Positions 28,146-37,769 of a stretch of 64,000 bases of DNA are shown here, piece after piece. Below the pieces are notes generated by a model that was given only the letters and a program-made list of their open reading frames with translations, did not search any database and had not been told where the DNA came from. The translations under genes were made by a program, and so were the position numbers. Position 1 is the first letter of the stretch, and each line of letters begins with the position of its first letter. The stretch spans positions 310,001 to 374,000 of the forward strand of contig NZ_JAFKLZ010000003.1 in assembly GCF_017304615.1 (NCBI RefSeq). Direction: 5' to 3'. This stretch comes from Sphingomonas sp. Lineage in GTDB: Bacteria > Pseudomonadota > Alphaproteobacteria > Sphingomonadales > Sphingomonadaceae.

Positions 28146-29855
28146 ATGCCGCTTGGCCGATGGTTCCTGACAGCTTCGGCGTTCTGCCTGGCGACGCCGG
28201 CTCTGGCGCAAAAGACCCCGGGCAGTGACATCGTCGTCACCAGCGACATCACCAAGAAGAAGCAGGCGATCACCTGGAAGCGCGCCGAATCCGATCATGT
28301 GATCGTGTTCAGCCAGGGCAGCGACGCCGAACTGACCCGCGTCGCCAAGAATATCGAACGGCTGTATCACCTGATGTCGCGCCTCTATCGTCGTGGGGAC
28401 GAAAGCGACGTCACGGTGAAGCTGCAAGTGACGCTGGTCGATTCCGCGGCCGATCTGCGTGCGATGCGGCTCGCCGACCTGCGGTCGACCGAGGGACCGT
28501 ATCTACAGGTCTTCGATGACCAGGCCTATTACGATCCGCGCGCCGATGGCGCGGTGCTGGCGGTGGCGCGCAGCGATCGCACGGCGGATCTCAACACCAG
28601 CCGCGCACAGGATCTCGATTGCACCGATGCGCTGGCGGACGGGGCGATGGAATGCGATCCGCCGATCGGCCGCGCGGCGATCTATTACACCCCCGCGATC
28701 CGCACCTGGGAGCAACGGCTGTACGGCGCGTACGCGCGCCATTTCCTGCTGACCTATGCGCCGGCCGTCTATCCGCGCTGGTATCTCGATGGGATCGGGG
28801 CTTTGTTCTCGACGCTGACGGTGCGCGGGAATGGCGCAGTCGATTATGCCGCGCCGCCTGAAAACTATCGCCAGGTGCTGCGCTCCTACGTCCGGCTCGA
28901 CGTCGCCGACGTGCTGTCCGGCCGCTACCTGACCGGCGTGCCGGGCAAGGCGGGATGGAACCCCTACCAAGCGTGGCTGCTGACGCATTATTTCGTGTTT
29001 TCGGCGCTGAAGCCCGACCGGTATCGCCAGTATCAGGCGTACATGGCCGCGATCGCCGCCGGCAAGCCGATGGCGGAGGCGGCCGCAGTGTTCGGCGACA
29101 TGAAGCGGCTCAACCAAGACTTGTTCGACTATGTCGATCGCGACAAGTCGTATGCGCGAACCGCCCCGGCGCAGCCGATCGGCGCCGAACCGACCGTCTC
29201 CATCCTGTCGCCGGGCGGCGCGGCGACGGTGCTCGCGCGGCTCCAGCTCGACACGCAGCTGGCGGCGACCGATGCGGATGGCGCGGCGCGGCGCGACGGC
29301 TGGATCGCGCAACTGCGCGAGACGATCGGCAAGCTGCCCTTCAATCCGGATGCGACGTTGCTGTTGGCCGAGGCGGAGTGCCGCGCGGGCCAGCCGGCGG
29401 CGTGCGTCGCCGATGCCGATCGCGTGCTGGCCGCGTCGCCGGACAATGTCCGGGCGCTGGCGTGGCGGGGCGTCGCGCTGACCGACCGCGCGGTGAACGG
29501 TGAGGCGCCGTATCGAGCGGCCCGGCTTGCGCTGGCCCGTGACGCGATCAAGCGTGCGCTGGCGATCGACGGTGACTCGCCGCTGGCGTTGATCGCGCAA
29601 TTCCAGAGCTACGCGCTGGCCGGCGAACGCGTGCCCGACACGGCGATGGCGGGCATGGCGGGCGTGGTCCGTCTGGTCCCCGCCGCGCCCGCACCGCGCC
29701 TCTATCTGGCCGAGGAATTGCTTCGCCAGCAGCAAGCCGACGCCGCGCGGCGGCTGATCAGGATCGTGATCGACGGTGCGTACGATTCGCCCGAACGGAC
29801 CGTCGCGCTGCGAGAGTTCGGGTCAGCGATGGGCGCGCCTGCCTCGGGTCGCTAG
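28146..29855 (+). CDS. Exported protein with degenerate peptidase-like and TPR-like regions
   Basis: 569 residues with a signal peptide (1-21, cleavage after ATPALA). Residues about 40-330 look like the DUF1570-type putative peptidase layout: DHVIVFSQGSD start and a later YARHFLLTYAPAVYPRWYLDGIGALFS, where peptidases have HExxH ... WLNEGLA. Here the glutamates are lost (RHFLL, DGIGA), so activity is unlikely. Residues about 370-550 are helical repeats of TPR type. Periplasmic scaffold or binding role is inferred. Confidence 0.55.
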   Translation: MPLGRWFLTASAFCLATPALAQKTPGSDIVVTSDITKKKQAITWKRAESDHVIVFSQGSDAELTRVAKNIERLYHLMSRLYRRGDESDVTVKLQVTLVDSAADLRAMRLADLRSTEGPYLQVFDDQAYYDPRADGAVLAVARSDRTADLNTSRAQDLDCTDALADGAMECDPPIGRAAIYYTPAIRTWEQRLYGAYARHFLLTYAPAVYPRWYLDGIGALFSTLTVRGNGAVDYAAPPENYRQVLRSYVRLDVADVLSGRYLTGVPGKAGWNPYQAWLLTHYFVFSALKPDRYRQYQAYMAAIAAGKPMAEAAAVFGDMKRLNQDLFDYVDRDKSYARTAPAQPIGAEPTVSILSPGGAATVLARLQLDTQLAATDADGAARRDGWIAQLRETIGKLPFNPDATLLLAEAECRAGQPAACVADADRVLAASPDNVRALAWRGVALTDRAVNGEAPYRAARLALARDAIKRALAIDGDSPLALIAQFQSYALAGERVPDTAMAGMAGVVRLVPAAPAPRLYLAEELLRQQQADAARRLIRIVIDGAYDSPERTVALREFGSAMGAPASGR

Positions 29856-29858
29856 GCC

Positions 29859-31217
29859 TCAGCCGATCACCGATTTCAGGTTCATGAATTCGTGCAGGCC
29901 CCATGGGCCCAACTCGCGTCCGTGGCCGGAGCGCTTCACGCCGCCGAACGGGGCTTCGGGCGTGGAGGCGAGCATGCGGTTGATCGCGGTCATGCCCGCG
30001 GCGATGTCGCGGGCGAAGCGTTCCTGTTCGTCCGGGTCGGTCGTCCAGACCGACGAGCCGAGCCCAAACGGCGAGTCGTTGGCCAGCGCGATCGCTTCGT
30101 CGATGTCGGCAACCTTGAACACCATCGCGACGGGCCCGAAGATTTCCTCCTTCGCGACCTCGGCCTCGGGATCGACGTCGACCAGCACGCCGGGGGTTAG
30201 ATAGGCACCGGGCAGATCGAGTTTCTCCGCACCGAACAGCAATGTCGCGCCCGCGTCGCGGAATTTGGCGACCTGGCCGAGCACGGTGTCGCGCTGCTCT
30301 TCCGACGATAGCGGCCCCATGTCGGTCGCCGGGTCCATCGGGTCGCCGGTCCTGACCGCCTTCATCCCGGCCGAAAACTTTTCCATGAACGCGTCATAGA
30401 CCGCTTCGTGGACGATCATCCGCTTGGCGCAAATGCACGACTGTCCCGTATTCTGGGTCCGCGCGGTGACCGCGGTCTTGGCGGCGAGATCGATGTCGGC
30501 GGACGGCATGACGACGAACGGGTCCGACCCGCCGAGTTCCAGCACGACCTTCTTCAGCGCGCGGCCCGCGGCCTCCGCGACCTTCGCACCAGCACCTTCG
30601 CTGCCGGTCAGCGTCACCGCGACGATGCGGTCGTCGGCGACCAGGTCCGCCACCTTCGACGATTTGATCGGCAGGTTCTGGAATAGTCCCTCGGGCGCGC
30701 CGGCCTTCAAGATGGTCGCCTCGATCGCGGCGGCGCAACCCTGAACCGACGACGCGTGTTTCAACAGCCCGACATTGCCCGCCATGATCGTCGGCGCGGC
30801 GAAGCGGATCACTTGCCAATAGGGAAAGTTCCACGGCATCACCGCCAGCACTGGCCCCATCGGCAGCCAGCGCGCGGTCGCATGGCCGACCGGCGTCTCG
30901 ACCTCGGTCGGCGCCAGCAGCTTGACGCCGTGCTTGGCGTAGTAGCGGAACGCGGACGCGCATTTCAGGACCTCGGCCGTCGCGGACTTGAACGTCTTGC
31001 CCATCTCTTCGGTCGCGATCCGCGCCAGACGATCCTTATCGTCTTCGAACGCTTCGGCGATGTGCCGCAGCAACGTCGTGCGGGTCGTGAGGTCGCTTTC
31101 GCGCCAGTCGAGAAAGGTGGCTTGCGCCTTGGCCAACCGAGCCTCGACCTGCGCATCGGTCAGTTCGGCGTAGCTCTGCCCGGGCTGGCCGGTGGCGGGA
31201 TTTATGCTGGTGAACAT
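29859..31217 (-). CDS. NAD(P)-dependent succinate-semialdehyde dehydrogenase family protein
   Basis: 452-residue aldehyde dehydrogenase. Catalytic Cys261 (TGQSCICAKR), general base Glu227 (LELGGSDPF), cofactor loop LTGSEGAG. Starts MFTSINPATGQ and is closest by eye to the short Sad/YneI-type enzymes. They oxidise succinate semialdehyde to succinate, which would feed the TCA cycle; other short aldehydes are possible. Start at 31217 with CAGGAGG 6 bases upstream. Confidence 0.85.
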   Translation of the reverse strand: MFTSINPATGQPGQSYAELTDAQVEARLAKAQATFLDWRESDLTTRTTLLRHIAEAFEDDKDRLARIATEEMGKTFKSATAEVLKCASAFRYYAKHGVKLLAPTEVETPVGHATARWLPMGPVLAVMPWNFPYWQVIRFAAPTIMAGNVGLLKHASSVQGCAAAIEATILKAGAPEGLFQNLPIKSSKVADLVADDRIVAVTLTGSEGAGAKVAEAAGRALKKVVLELGGSDPFVVMPSADIDLAAKTAVTARTQNTGQSCICAKRMIVHEAVYDAFMEKFSAGMKAVRTGDPMDPATDMGPLSSEEQRDTVLGQVAKFRDAGATLLFGAEKLDLPGAYLTPGVLVDVDPEAEVAKEEIFGPVAMVFKVADIDEAIALANDSPFGLGSSVWTTDPDEQERFARDIAAGMTAINRMLASTPEAPFGGVKRSGHGRELGPWGLHEFMNLKSVIG

Positions 31218-31355
31218 GACGCCTCCTGGCTTTTTCGACCGCGGACGGAACGCGCCGGTGCGCGCCGGGTTCAACTCGCAGCGGGACAATCATTGTGCAA
31301 GCGAAACGGGCGTGCCATGATCCTCCCGGCAAGAGTTGATTGTGGGAGAGTCGCC

Positions 31356-31613
31356 ATGTTCGCTTTCATCTGGATGGCCTTTGTCGGGTTGATCGTCGGT
31401 ATCCTCGCCCGGTTCTTCTATCCGGGCCAGGTTCCGCTGAACTGGTTCTGGAGCATCCTGTTGGGCATCGCCGGGTCGTGGCTGGCCGGAATGGTGGTCC
31501 AGGCGATGACGCCGGGCGCGCGCGGCAAGCCGTTCCACCCCGCGGGCTTCATCGCGTCGGTGCTTGGCGCGATGGCGCTGATCTTCCTGGCGCGCGTGTT
31601 GCACATCATGTGA
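31356..31613 (+). CDS. GlsB/YeaQ/YmgE-family stress membrane protein
   Basis: 85 residues with three hydrophobic helices and Gly-rich turns (FVGLIVGILARFF, LLGIAGSWLAGMV, IASVLGAMALIFL), the plan of transglycosylase-associated/GlsB proteins. Members are often induced by stress, function unclear. GGGAGAG precedes the ATG at 31356. Confidence 0.8.
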   Translation: MFAFIWMAFVGLIVGILARFFYPGQVPLNWFWSILLGIAGSWLAGMVVQAMTPGARGKPFHPAGFIASVLGAMALIFLARVLHIM

Positions 31614-31670
31614 TCATGCGGGCGGATCGGCGGTTGCTCCCGCCGGTCCGCTGCCGCATAGCGTGGCGTC

Positions 31671-31916
31671 ATGGATACGCCGATCGCCGACCTGTCGTTC
31701 GAGGACGCGCTCCGCCGCCTCGAAGAAATCGTCCACAAGCTGGAAACGGGCGACGCCAAGCTGGGCGAGGCGCTCGACCTGTATGAGGAGGGCACGCGGT
31801 TGCGCCAGCAGTGCAGCGCGCGGCTCGACGCTGCGCAAGCGCGGATCGAGGCGATCCGGCTTGATGCGGAGGGACGCCCCGTCGGCGTTGCGCCGTTCGA
31901 TAACGCCAATAGCTGA
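31671..31916 (+). CDS. xseB: Exodeoxyribonuclease VII small subunit
   Basis: 81 residues; the diagnostic FEDALRRLEEIVHKLETGDAKLGEALDLYEEG core is complete (residues about 9-40). Coiled coils of XseB wrap XseA to make the single-strand DNA exonuclease. xseA is not in this window. It is followed 3 bp later by ispA, a common bacterial pairing. Confidence 0.9.
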   Translation: MDTPIADLSFEDALRRLEEIVHKLETGDAKLGEALDLYEEGTRLRQQCSARLDAAQARIEAIRLDAEGRPVGVAPFDNANS

Positions 31917-31919
31917 TGG

Positions 31920-32831
31920 ATGAGTAGCTCGCCGATGGTCGCCTCAGTGTCGCTTAAGGCCGCGCTGGCGGAGGTCGGGGAGGAGGTCGATCGCCGCTTC
32001 GATACGCTGCTGGCCATCCCTGACGATCCGCGCGCAAATCTGTATCGCGCGATGCGCCATGCCGCGATCGGCGGCGGCAAAAGGCTCCGGCCGCTGCTGG
32101 TGTTCGCGACGAGCAATTTGTTCGGCGTCGATCGTGATTGCGCATTCCGCGCCGGCGTCGCGATCGAGGCGATCCATGTCTACTCGCTGATCCATGACGA
32201 TCTCCCGGCGATGGACGATGACGATGTCCGCCGCGGCAAGGCGACGGTGCACAAGGCGTTCGGCGAAGCGACCGCGGTGCTGGCGGGCGATTGTCTGCAC
32301 GCGCTCGCGTTCGAATGGCTCGCCGATCCGGCGACGCATGCCGACCCGTTCGTCCGCGCCGAACTGGTGGGCGATCTGGGGCGCGCATCGGGCCCCAACG
32401 GCATGGCCGGGGGGCAGATGATGGACCTGGAGGCGGAGAAGGCGCGCTTCGACCTGGCGACCGTCACGCGGCTTCAAGCGATGAAGACCGGCGCGCTGAT
32501 CGCGTGCTCGGTGGAGGCCGGCGCGATCCTGGGCCGCGTTCCGCCTGAGGGGCGGATGGGGTTGCGTGGCTATGCCCGCGACATCGGCCTCGCCTTCCAG
32601 ATCGCCGACGACTTACTCGACGTCGAAGGCGACGAAGACAAAGCGGGCAAGAAACTGCGCAAGGACGCCGGAGCGGGGAAGGAGACCTTCGTGTCGCTGC
32701 TCGGGGTCAATCGCGCGAAGGAACAGGCGGCGATGCTGGTCGATCAGGCGGTCGAACACCTCCGCGGGTTCGGCGCCGAGGCGGATTTGCTGCGCGACAT
32801 CGCGCGGTTCGTGCTGGCGCGCGAAAGTTGA
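31920..32831 (+). CDS. ispA: Farnesyl diphosphate synthase (polyprenyl synthetase family)
   Basis: 303 residues. First aspartate-rich motif DDLPAMDDDD (93-102) and second DDLLD (230-234), FQIADD preceding it, and GGGKRLRP (51-58) binding isopentenyl diphosphate. Builds C15 (possibly C20) allylic diphosphate for quinones, undecaprenol and carotenoids. Next to xseB, as in many Proteobacteria. Confidence 0.9.
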   Translation: MSSSPMVASVSLKAALAEVGEEVDRRFDTLLAIPDDPRANLYRAMRHAAIGGGKRLRPLLVFATSNLFGVDRDCAFRAGVAIEAIHVYSLIHDDLPAMDDDDVRRGKATVHKAFGEATAVLAGDCLHALAFEWLADPATHADPFVRAELVGDLGRASGPNGMAGGQMMDLEAEKARFDLATVTRLQAMKTGALIACSVEAGAILGRVPPEGRMGLRGYARDIGLAFQIADDLLDVEGDEDKAGKKLRKDAGAGKETFVSLLGVNRAKEQAAMLVDQAVEHLRGFGAEADLLRDIARFVLARES

Positions 32832-33220
32832 AACTTGCGGTCGTCGCTTTTGGTATAACCGCGTTGGCTGGCTGCGGCGTTTATGATCAGCCTGCAGTAC
32901 GTGCCAGCTTGATGAGTTATTTGCCCGAAGCGAAATGCGGTGATGCCGTTTTCAGTCTGCAGGACGATGATCGCAGTATTCGCGGCGACGGCATTGTGTC
33001 TCTTACAACCGCCGCTCCGGACTGCGTGCGATCGGTTCGTGAAGCACTGAAGCACCGGGGATCGCGCAACGTCTATTATGCCGAAGGAGTCGGTGGCTGG
33101 AACATTCCGGGCCGGGATCGGCTCGTTGGAGATCACGACGTTACCTTTCAGGGACCACACCTCAATCTCTTTACCTTCAGACGCGACGGAACGATGCTCT
33201 GGCAGGAGATAATCGAATGA
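32828..33220 (+). CDS. Small lipoprotein of unknown function
   Basis: 130 residues from a TTG (32828) that overlaps the ispA stop as TTGA. The signal peptide ends with lipobox LAGC (Cys16). The mature part has two more cysteines (Cys37, Cys66 by count, approximate). No family recognised. It overlaps coaD by 4 bp (ATGA), so the three genes are coupled. Less GC-rich than ispA and coaD, so perhaps a later insertion. Confidence 0.55.
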   Translation: MKLAVVAFGITALAGCGVYDQPAVRASLMSYLPEAKCGDAVFSLQDDDRSIRGDGIVSLTTAAPDCVRSVREALKHRGSRNVYYAEGVGGWNIPGRDRLVGDHDVTFQGPHLNLFTFRRDGTMLWQEIIE

Positions 33221-33726
33221 CGACACGCATCGGCGTCTATCCCGGCACGTTCGATCCGATCACGCTGGGGCATATGGACATCATCCGGCGTGGTGCGAAG
33301 CTGGTCGACCGGCTGATCATCGGGGTCACGACCAACGCCGCCAAGTCGCCGATGTTCAGCGATGACGAGCGGATGGACATGGTCCGGCGCGAAGTGGCCG
33401 CGATCGGCCATGGCGACATCGAAGTGGTCGGGTTCAATTCGCTGCTGATGGATTTTGCCGAAGCGCAGGGTGCGTCGATCGTCATTCGCGGCATCCGCGG
33501 CGTCACCGATTTCGAATATGAGTATCAACTCACCGGCATGAACCGTCAGCTCAACCACCACGTCGAGACGGTGTTCCTGATGGCCGATGTCGCGCTGCAA
33601 CCGATCGCCAGCCGGCTGGTCAAGGAAATCGCGCTCTATGGCGGCGACATCGCCAAGTTCGTGCCGCCGACCATCCGCGACGAGGTGGTGGCGCGAGTCG
33701 CGGAACAGGGAAGCCGGAATCGCTAA
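33217..33726 (+). CDS. coaD: Phosphopantetheine adenylyltransferase
   Basis: 169 residues of the nucleotidylyl transferase fold: YPGTFDPITLGHMDII with His19 of the T/HxGH-type motif, RGIRGVTDFEYE, and the end of the domain ISSTLVK-like sequence (IASRLVKEIA). Fourth step in CoA synthesis from pantothenate: 4'-phosphopantetheine plus ATP to dephospho-CoA. Length is normal. Confidence 0.95.
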   Translation: MTTRIGVYPGTFDPITLGHMDIIRRGAKLVDRLIIGVTTNAAKSPMFSDDERMDMVRREVAAIGHGDIEVVGFNSLLMDFAEAQGASIVIRGIRGVTDFEYEYQLTGMNRQLNHHVETVFLMADVALQPIASRLVKEIALYGGDIAKFVPPTIRDEVVARVAEQGSRNR

Positions 33727-33833
33727 AGGGCGCCGTTCGGCCTGCCGCAAATCCGCCATATCATCTCCGCATTGGCGCGCCGGGTGATTTGCTTTAAGCG
33801 CACCGTCAAAGCTGTTTTTCCTTCGGAGTCTCC

Positions 33834-34586
33834 ATGCGTTTCATTCTCGGCCTGATCGCGACGATGTGCCTCGCGGTCACGGGCAACCCGGCGATGGCGG
33901 CCAAGAAGAAGCCGGTTGTCGCGACCCCGGTGACCGAACGGCTCGCGCCGCCGCCGATGACCGACAAGGAAAACTTGCTCTATCTCGACTTGTCGACCGG
34001 CGGTCGCGTGGTGATCTGGTTGCGCCCGGATGTCGCGCCGAAGATGGTCGAGCGGGTAAAGATGCTGACGCGCCAGCATTTCTATGATGGGTTGAAATTC
34101 CATCGCGTGATCGACGGCTTCATGGCGCAGACCGGCGATCCGAAGGGCGACGGCACCGGCGGTTCGACGCTTCCGGATCTCCCGGCCGAGTTCAACTACC
34201 TGCCGCACGTGCGCGGCGCGGTATCGGCTGCGCGCGAGGGCGCCGCGCCCGACGCCCCCGCCGAGGAGAAGAAGAAGGCGGAGAATTCGGCGAACAGCCA
34301 GTTCTTCATCGTGTTCGATCCCAAGCTGGCACTCGACAAGAAATACACCGTGTTCGGGCGCGTGATTTCGGGGATGGAATATGTCGATTCCGTCGAACGC
34401 GGCGAGCCGCCGGCGAACCCCTCGACGATCGTTCACGCTTACATCGCCGCCGACAACCCGCCGCCGTATGCGCCGCCGCCCCCGCCTCCTCCGCCCGCTG
34501 CTCTGGCGCCCGCGCCGACGCCGGCTCCGGCGGCGAAGCCGGTCGCGCCCAAGCCCGCGGCGAAAAAGCCAGCCGCGAAGAAGTAA
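33834..34586 (+). CDS. Exported cyclophilin-type peptidyl-prolyl isomerase
   Basis: 250 residues. Signal peptide about 1-21 ([14 protein letters not shown]). Cyclophilin domain with [32 protein letters not shown] and [15 protein letters not shown]. The C-terminal about 45 residues are Pro/Ala/Lys low complexity ending in KPAAKK repeats, like the tail of the exported protein at 9675. Helps fold periplasmic proteins. CGGAG precedes the ATG. Confidence 0.9.
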   Translation: MRFILGLIATMCLAVTGNPAMAAKKKPVVATPVTERLAPPPMTDKENLLYLDLSTGGRVVIWLRPDVAPKMVERVKMLTRQHFYDGLKFHRVIDGFMAQTGDPKGDGTGGSTLPDLPAEFNYLPHVRGAVSAAREGAAPDAPAEEKKKAENSANSQFFIVFDPKLALDKKYTVFGRVISGMEYVDSVERGEPPANPSTIVHAYIAADNPPPYAPPPPPPPPAALAPAPTPAPAAKPVAPKPAAKKPAAKK

Positions 34587-34608
34587 GCCGGAAAACCTGG
34601 AGGTTGGC

Positions 34609-35634
34609 GTGAACGTCGACCTGTTCGATTTCGACTTGCCGCCCGAGCGGATCGCGCTGCGCCCGGCGACTCCGCGCGATGCGGCGCGGATGCTCGTGGT
34701 CCGGGGCGACGCGATGCATGATCGGGTCGTGAGCGACTTGCCCGGCGAACTTCGCGCCGGCGACCTGCTGGTGTTCAACGATACCCGTGTGATCCCCGCA
34801 CAGCTCGAGGGACGGCGGGGTGATGCGAAGATTGGCGCGACGCTGCACAAGCGCGAAGGTCCCCGGCGCTGGCGGGCGTTCGTGCGCAACGCGAAGCGGT
34901 TGCGCGACGGCGACACGATCGACTTCGGGGAAGGCGTCACCGCGATCGCGTCCGACCGCGCCGAGGACGGCAGCTTCGCGCTGGACTTTGCCGGGGAGGA
35001 GCCGGTCGAACTGCTGCTCGACCGCTGCGGGCGAATGCCGCTGCCACCCTATATCGCGTCGAAGCGCGCCACCGACGCGCGCGACGCCGACGATTACCAG
35101 ACGATGTTCGCCGACGAACCCGGCGCGGTCGCCGCCCCGACCGCCGCATTGCACTTCACGCCCGGCCTCATGGCGGCGCTCGGCAAGGCGGGAGTCGGCC
35201 ACGTCACGCTGACGCTCCATGTCGGCGCGGGCACCTTCCTGCCGGTGAAGGCCGACGACACCGACGACCACCGGATGCACGCCGAATGGGGCCGGATCGA
35301 CGCCGCCACGGCCGATCGCATCAACGCCGCGCGCGCCGCCGGCGGGCGCGTGATCGCGGTCGGCACCACCAGCCTCCGCCTGATCGAAAGCGCGTGCGAC
35401 CCGGACGGTCGCGTCCAGCCGTTCGAGGGCGACACCGCGATCTTCATTACACCGGGCGTGCCGATCCGCGGGATCGACGGGCTGATGACCAATTTCCACC
35501 TGCCGCGCTCGACGCTGTTCATGCTTGTGAGCGCGCTGATGGAGCTCGACGTCATGCAAGCGGCGTACGCCCATGCCATCGAGGATGGCTACCGCTTCTA
35601 TTCCTACGGGGACGCGTCGCTGTTGCTGCCGTGA
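34609..35634 (+). CDS. queA: tRNA preQ1-34 S-adenosylmethionine ribosyltransferase-isomerase
   Basis: 341 residues. [24 protein letters not shown] start, [49 protein letters not shown] and C-terminal [15 protein letters not shown]. Adds the epoxyqueuosine ring in tRNA queuosine synthesis; tgt, 3 kb downstream, acts just before it. Start is a GTG (34609) with CTGGAGG 5-6 bases upstream. A remnant of another queA 3' end lies at 36530-36575. Confidence 0.95.
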   Translation: MNVDLFDFDLPPERIALRPATPRDAARMLVVRGDAMHDRVVSDLPGELRAGDLLVFNDTRVIPAQLEGRRGDAKIGATLHKREGPRRWRAFVRNAKRLRDGDTIDFGEGVTAIASDRAEDGSFALDFAGEEPVELLLDRCGRMPLPPYIASKRATDARDADDYQTMFADEPGAVAAPTAALHFTPGLMAALGKAGVGHVTLTLHVGAGTFLPVKADDTDDHRMHAEWGRIDAATADRINAARAAGGRVIAVGTTSLRLIESACDPDGRVQPFEGDTAIFITPGVPIRGIDGLMTNFHLPRSTLFMLVSALMELDVMQAAYAHAIEDGYRFYSYGDASLLLP

Positions 35635-35676
35635 CGTCGCGGAACCGTGCGCCCCCGTTCATTCTGGCGCCGAACG

Positions 35677-36324
35677 TCAGGCGAATCTGACGCGCGTCGC
35701 CATGTTCGGCCGACTTCGCAGCACCCCGCCCAGCGCACCGAAGCCAAGCAGCATCAGTGCCCAGGTCGCAGGTTCTGGGACGCCAGCCGCCGCGGCACTG
35801 GTGTAGAACTGGAGGATCGGCCGCCCGGTCGACTGCGCGGCGAAGGTTTCATAGGCTGGATTTCCCGTCGCACCGAACCCAGCATAGAACCGGCCCAGGC
35901 GATCGCTGGAGCCGCTCGCGTCGGTAATACTGGATCCCAGGCCGGCAAGATTGTCGAAGCCGATAAAGTATTGCGTTCCCGACACCAGGGCGACGGGGGT
36001 GAAGACCGGGGTAACGAAGTTGGTGCTTGCCGTGAAGCTGCCCGACGACAGCAGCGTGAGATGGCCGACCGTGCCGGAATAGATATATTCCGTGACGGTC
36101 CGGCCATCGACTTCGGCGAACCTGGTCCCGATGCCGGTCAGCAAATAGCTCGTCGTCGGCGTATAATACCAACCCATGTTGTTCAGGCCCCAGTGCGCAT
36201 AGTCCGGGACGATGCCGTCATTCACCGCGTCGGCGACGATGGTCTGGGCGTTCGCTGGAGCCGCGGCGAGCGAGATGCCGCCAAGCGCAATCGCGATAAG
36301 TCCGGTGTGCTGCCAAAGCTTCAT
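35677..36324 (-). CDS. PEPxxWA-CTERM sorting domain exported protein
   Basis: 215 residues. Signal peptide ending AAPANAQ (about 1-27). The C-terminus is a sorting tail: VPEPATWALMLLGFG (182-196), a hydrophobic helix, then Arg-rich end, recognised by an exosortase system (EpsH/XrtA type) that links proteins to the envelope or exopolysaccharide. The central part is a beta-rich extracellular domain (FIGFDNLAGLGSS). Sits between queA and a queA 3' remnant, so it is probably inserted. Confidence 0.85.
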   Translation of the reverse strand: MKLWQHTGLIAIALGGISLAAAPANAQTIVADAVNDGIVPDYAHWGLNNMGWYYTPTTSYLLTGIGTRFAEVDGRTVTEYIYSGTVGHLTLLSSGSFTASTNFVTPVFTPVALVSGTQYFIGFDNLAGLGSSITDASGSSDRLGRFYAGFGATGNPAYETFAAQSTGRPILQFYTSAAAAGVPEPATWALMLLGFGALGGVLRSRPNMATRVRFA

Positions 36325-36529
36325 GAAAATGCTCCCTGTACAATCGGCGTCGGCGGGGCGACGGGTTTTGAGGTTCGATCAGACCGTTGCCAAATCTCAC
36401 GTCGCGGCGGTCGCCGGTATCCCCGGAACCGGGGAGTGGCACGAAACGGGACAGAAAGCGGCGATGTCGATTGGATGAGCCGGGGCGTCGGATTGCGTGT
36501 AAAAAATCTACGCGGTTTCGATCGAACCG

Positions 36530-36575
36530 GCTATCGCGCTTCCACAGCCATGGCGATGCGTCGCTGTTGCTGCCC
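36530..36575 (+). pseudogene. queA: queA 3'-end remnant
   Basis: Bases 36538-36575 match 35589-35626, the end of queA, at about 30 of 38 positions, with the last 17 bases (GCGTCGCTGTTGCTGCC) identical. In one frame it reads [13 protein letters not shown] against [13 protein letters not shown] in QueA. No upstream coding sequence survives. It stands just before the EF-hand gene, on the far side of the PEP-CTERM gene. Confidence 0.7.
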
Positions 36576-36589
36576 GCGAAAGGAATATC

Positions 36590-37099
36590 ATGCGCGCCGT
36601 TATCGCCCTCGTTCTCGCGTTGCTCGCCATGCCTGCCGCGGCGCAGACCGACAATAATCGCGTGCCCATTCCGCTCGGCAGCAAGGGGCCGCCGCCGGTC
36701 GGCCCGACTCCGCCGAGCCTGGTGGTCGAGCCGGTGGCGATGATGATCGCGGCGTGCGACACGGACGGCGACGGGCGGACCAGCCGCGACGAAATGCACC
36801 GCTGTCTGGCGAAGAGTTTCGCCGCGTTCGATCCCGGGAACAGCGGCAAGCTCGGCTATATCGCGTTCGCCGACTGGGCGGAGAAATGGCTAGGCGACCG
36901 CAATGCGTTGCCCAGCCCGTTCGAGACCGACGCCGATGGCGACAACCAGATCACGCTGGCGGAGCTCGACGCCAAGTTCGACCAGATCTTCGCGCGGCTC
37001 GACAAGGACAAGGACGGTTATCTGACGCGCGCCGAATTGCTGACGATCCGCGCCGTGATCAATCCCGGCTTCGAGAAGCGCAAGAAGGGCAAGCCGTGA
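36590..37099 (+). CDS. Exported EF-hand calcium-binding protein
   Basis: 169 residues; signal peptide 1-19 (ALLAMPAAAQ). EF-hand loops DTDGDGRTSRDE (about 57-68), DADGDNQITLAE (about 113-124) and DKDKDGYLTRAE (about 138-149) match the calcium-ligand pattern; a further one (DPGNSGKLGYIA) is degenerate. Probably binds calcium in the periplasm; partner unknown. Overlaps the HAD gene as GTGA. Confidence 0.85.
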   Translation: MRAVIALVLALLAMPAAAQTDNNRVPIPLGSKGPPPVGPTPPSLVVEPVAMMIAACDTDGDGRTSRDEMHRCLAKSFAAFDPGNSGKLGYIAFADWAEKWLGDRNALPSPFETDADGDNQITLAELDAKFDQIFARLDKDKDGYLTRAELLTIRAVINPGFEKRKKGKP

Positions 37100-37731
37100 C
37101 CGCGGCGCATCCCTACAAGCTCGTAATCTTCGACTTCGACGGCACGCTGAGCGACAGCGGCGACTGGTTCATCTCGATCCTCGACGATCTCGCCGATCGC
37201 TTCCGGTTCCGCCGCGTCGAGCGCGCCGAGATCGAGACGCTGCGCCGCCGCCCGACCCGCGAAGTGATCCAGCACCTGCGCATTCCCGGCTGGCGGCTGC
37301 CGTTGATCGCGCGCCACGTCCGCGCGCGGTTCCGCGATAGCGCGAGCGAGATACGGACGTTCGACGGCGTCCGCGCCATGCTCCAGTCGCTCGCCGAGGC
37401 TGGCATTCGCATGGTGCTGTGCTCGTCGAACGCCGAGACCAATGTCCGCGCGGTGCTCGGCCCTGACGCGGCGCGGTTCGAAGCCTATTTCTGCGGCTCC
37501 GGCCTATTCGGCAAGGTCGCGAAGTTCCGTCGCGTCATCAGGACAAGCGGCCTGCCGCCCGCCGCCATCCTGGCGATCGGTGACGAGACGCGCGACATCG
37601 ACGCCGCACGCGCGGTGGGGGTTGGCGCCGGCGCGGCGCTGTGGGGTTACGCCAATCCGGATACCTTGATCGCGATGGGGCCGGACAAGGCGTTCGCGAC
37701 ACCGGAGGAAATCGTCGCCTATCTTGCCTGA
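37096..37731 (+). CDS. HAD-superfamily phosphatase
   Basis: 211 residues, starting at GTG 37096. Motif I FDFDGTLSD (Asp13, Asp15), motif II LCSSN, motif IV GDETRDIDAA. A helical cap (about 20-90) marks a C1 cap of the phosphoglycolate phosphatase/Gph-like class. Substrate unknown. Confidence 0.85.
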   Translation: MTAAHPYKLVIFDFDGTLSDSGDWFISILDDLADRFRFRRVERAEIETLRRRPTREVIQHLRIPGWRLPLIARHVRARFRDSASEIRTFDGVRAMLQSLAEAGIRMVLCSSNAETNVRAVLGPDAARFEAYFCGSGLFGKVAKFRRVIRTSGLPPAAILAIGDETRDIDAARAVGVGAGAALWGYANPDTLIAMGPDKAFATPEEIVAYLA

Positions 37732-37769
37732 GGTCGACAGCCAGGCTCTCCCGCGGCTAGAGCGCCGCC

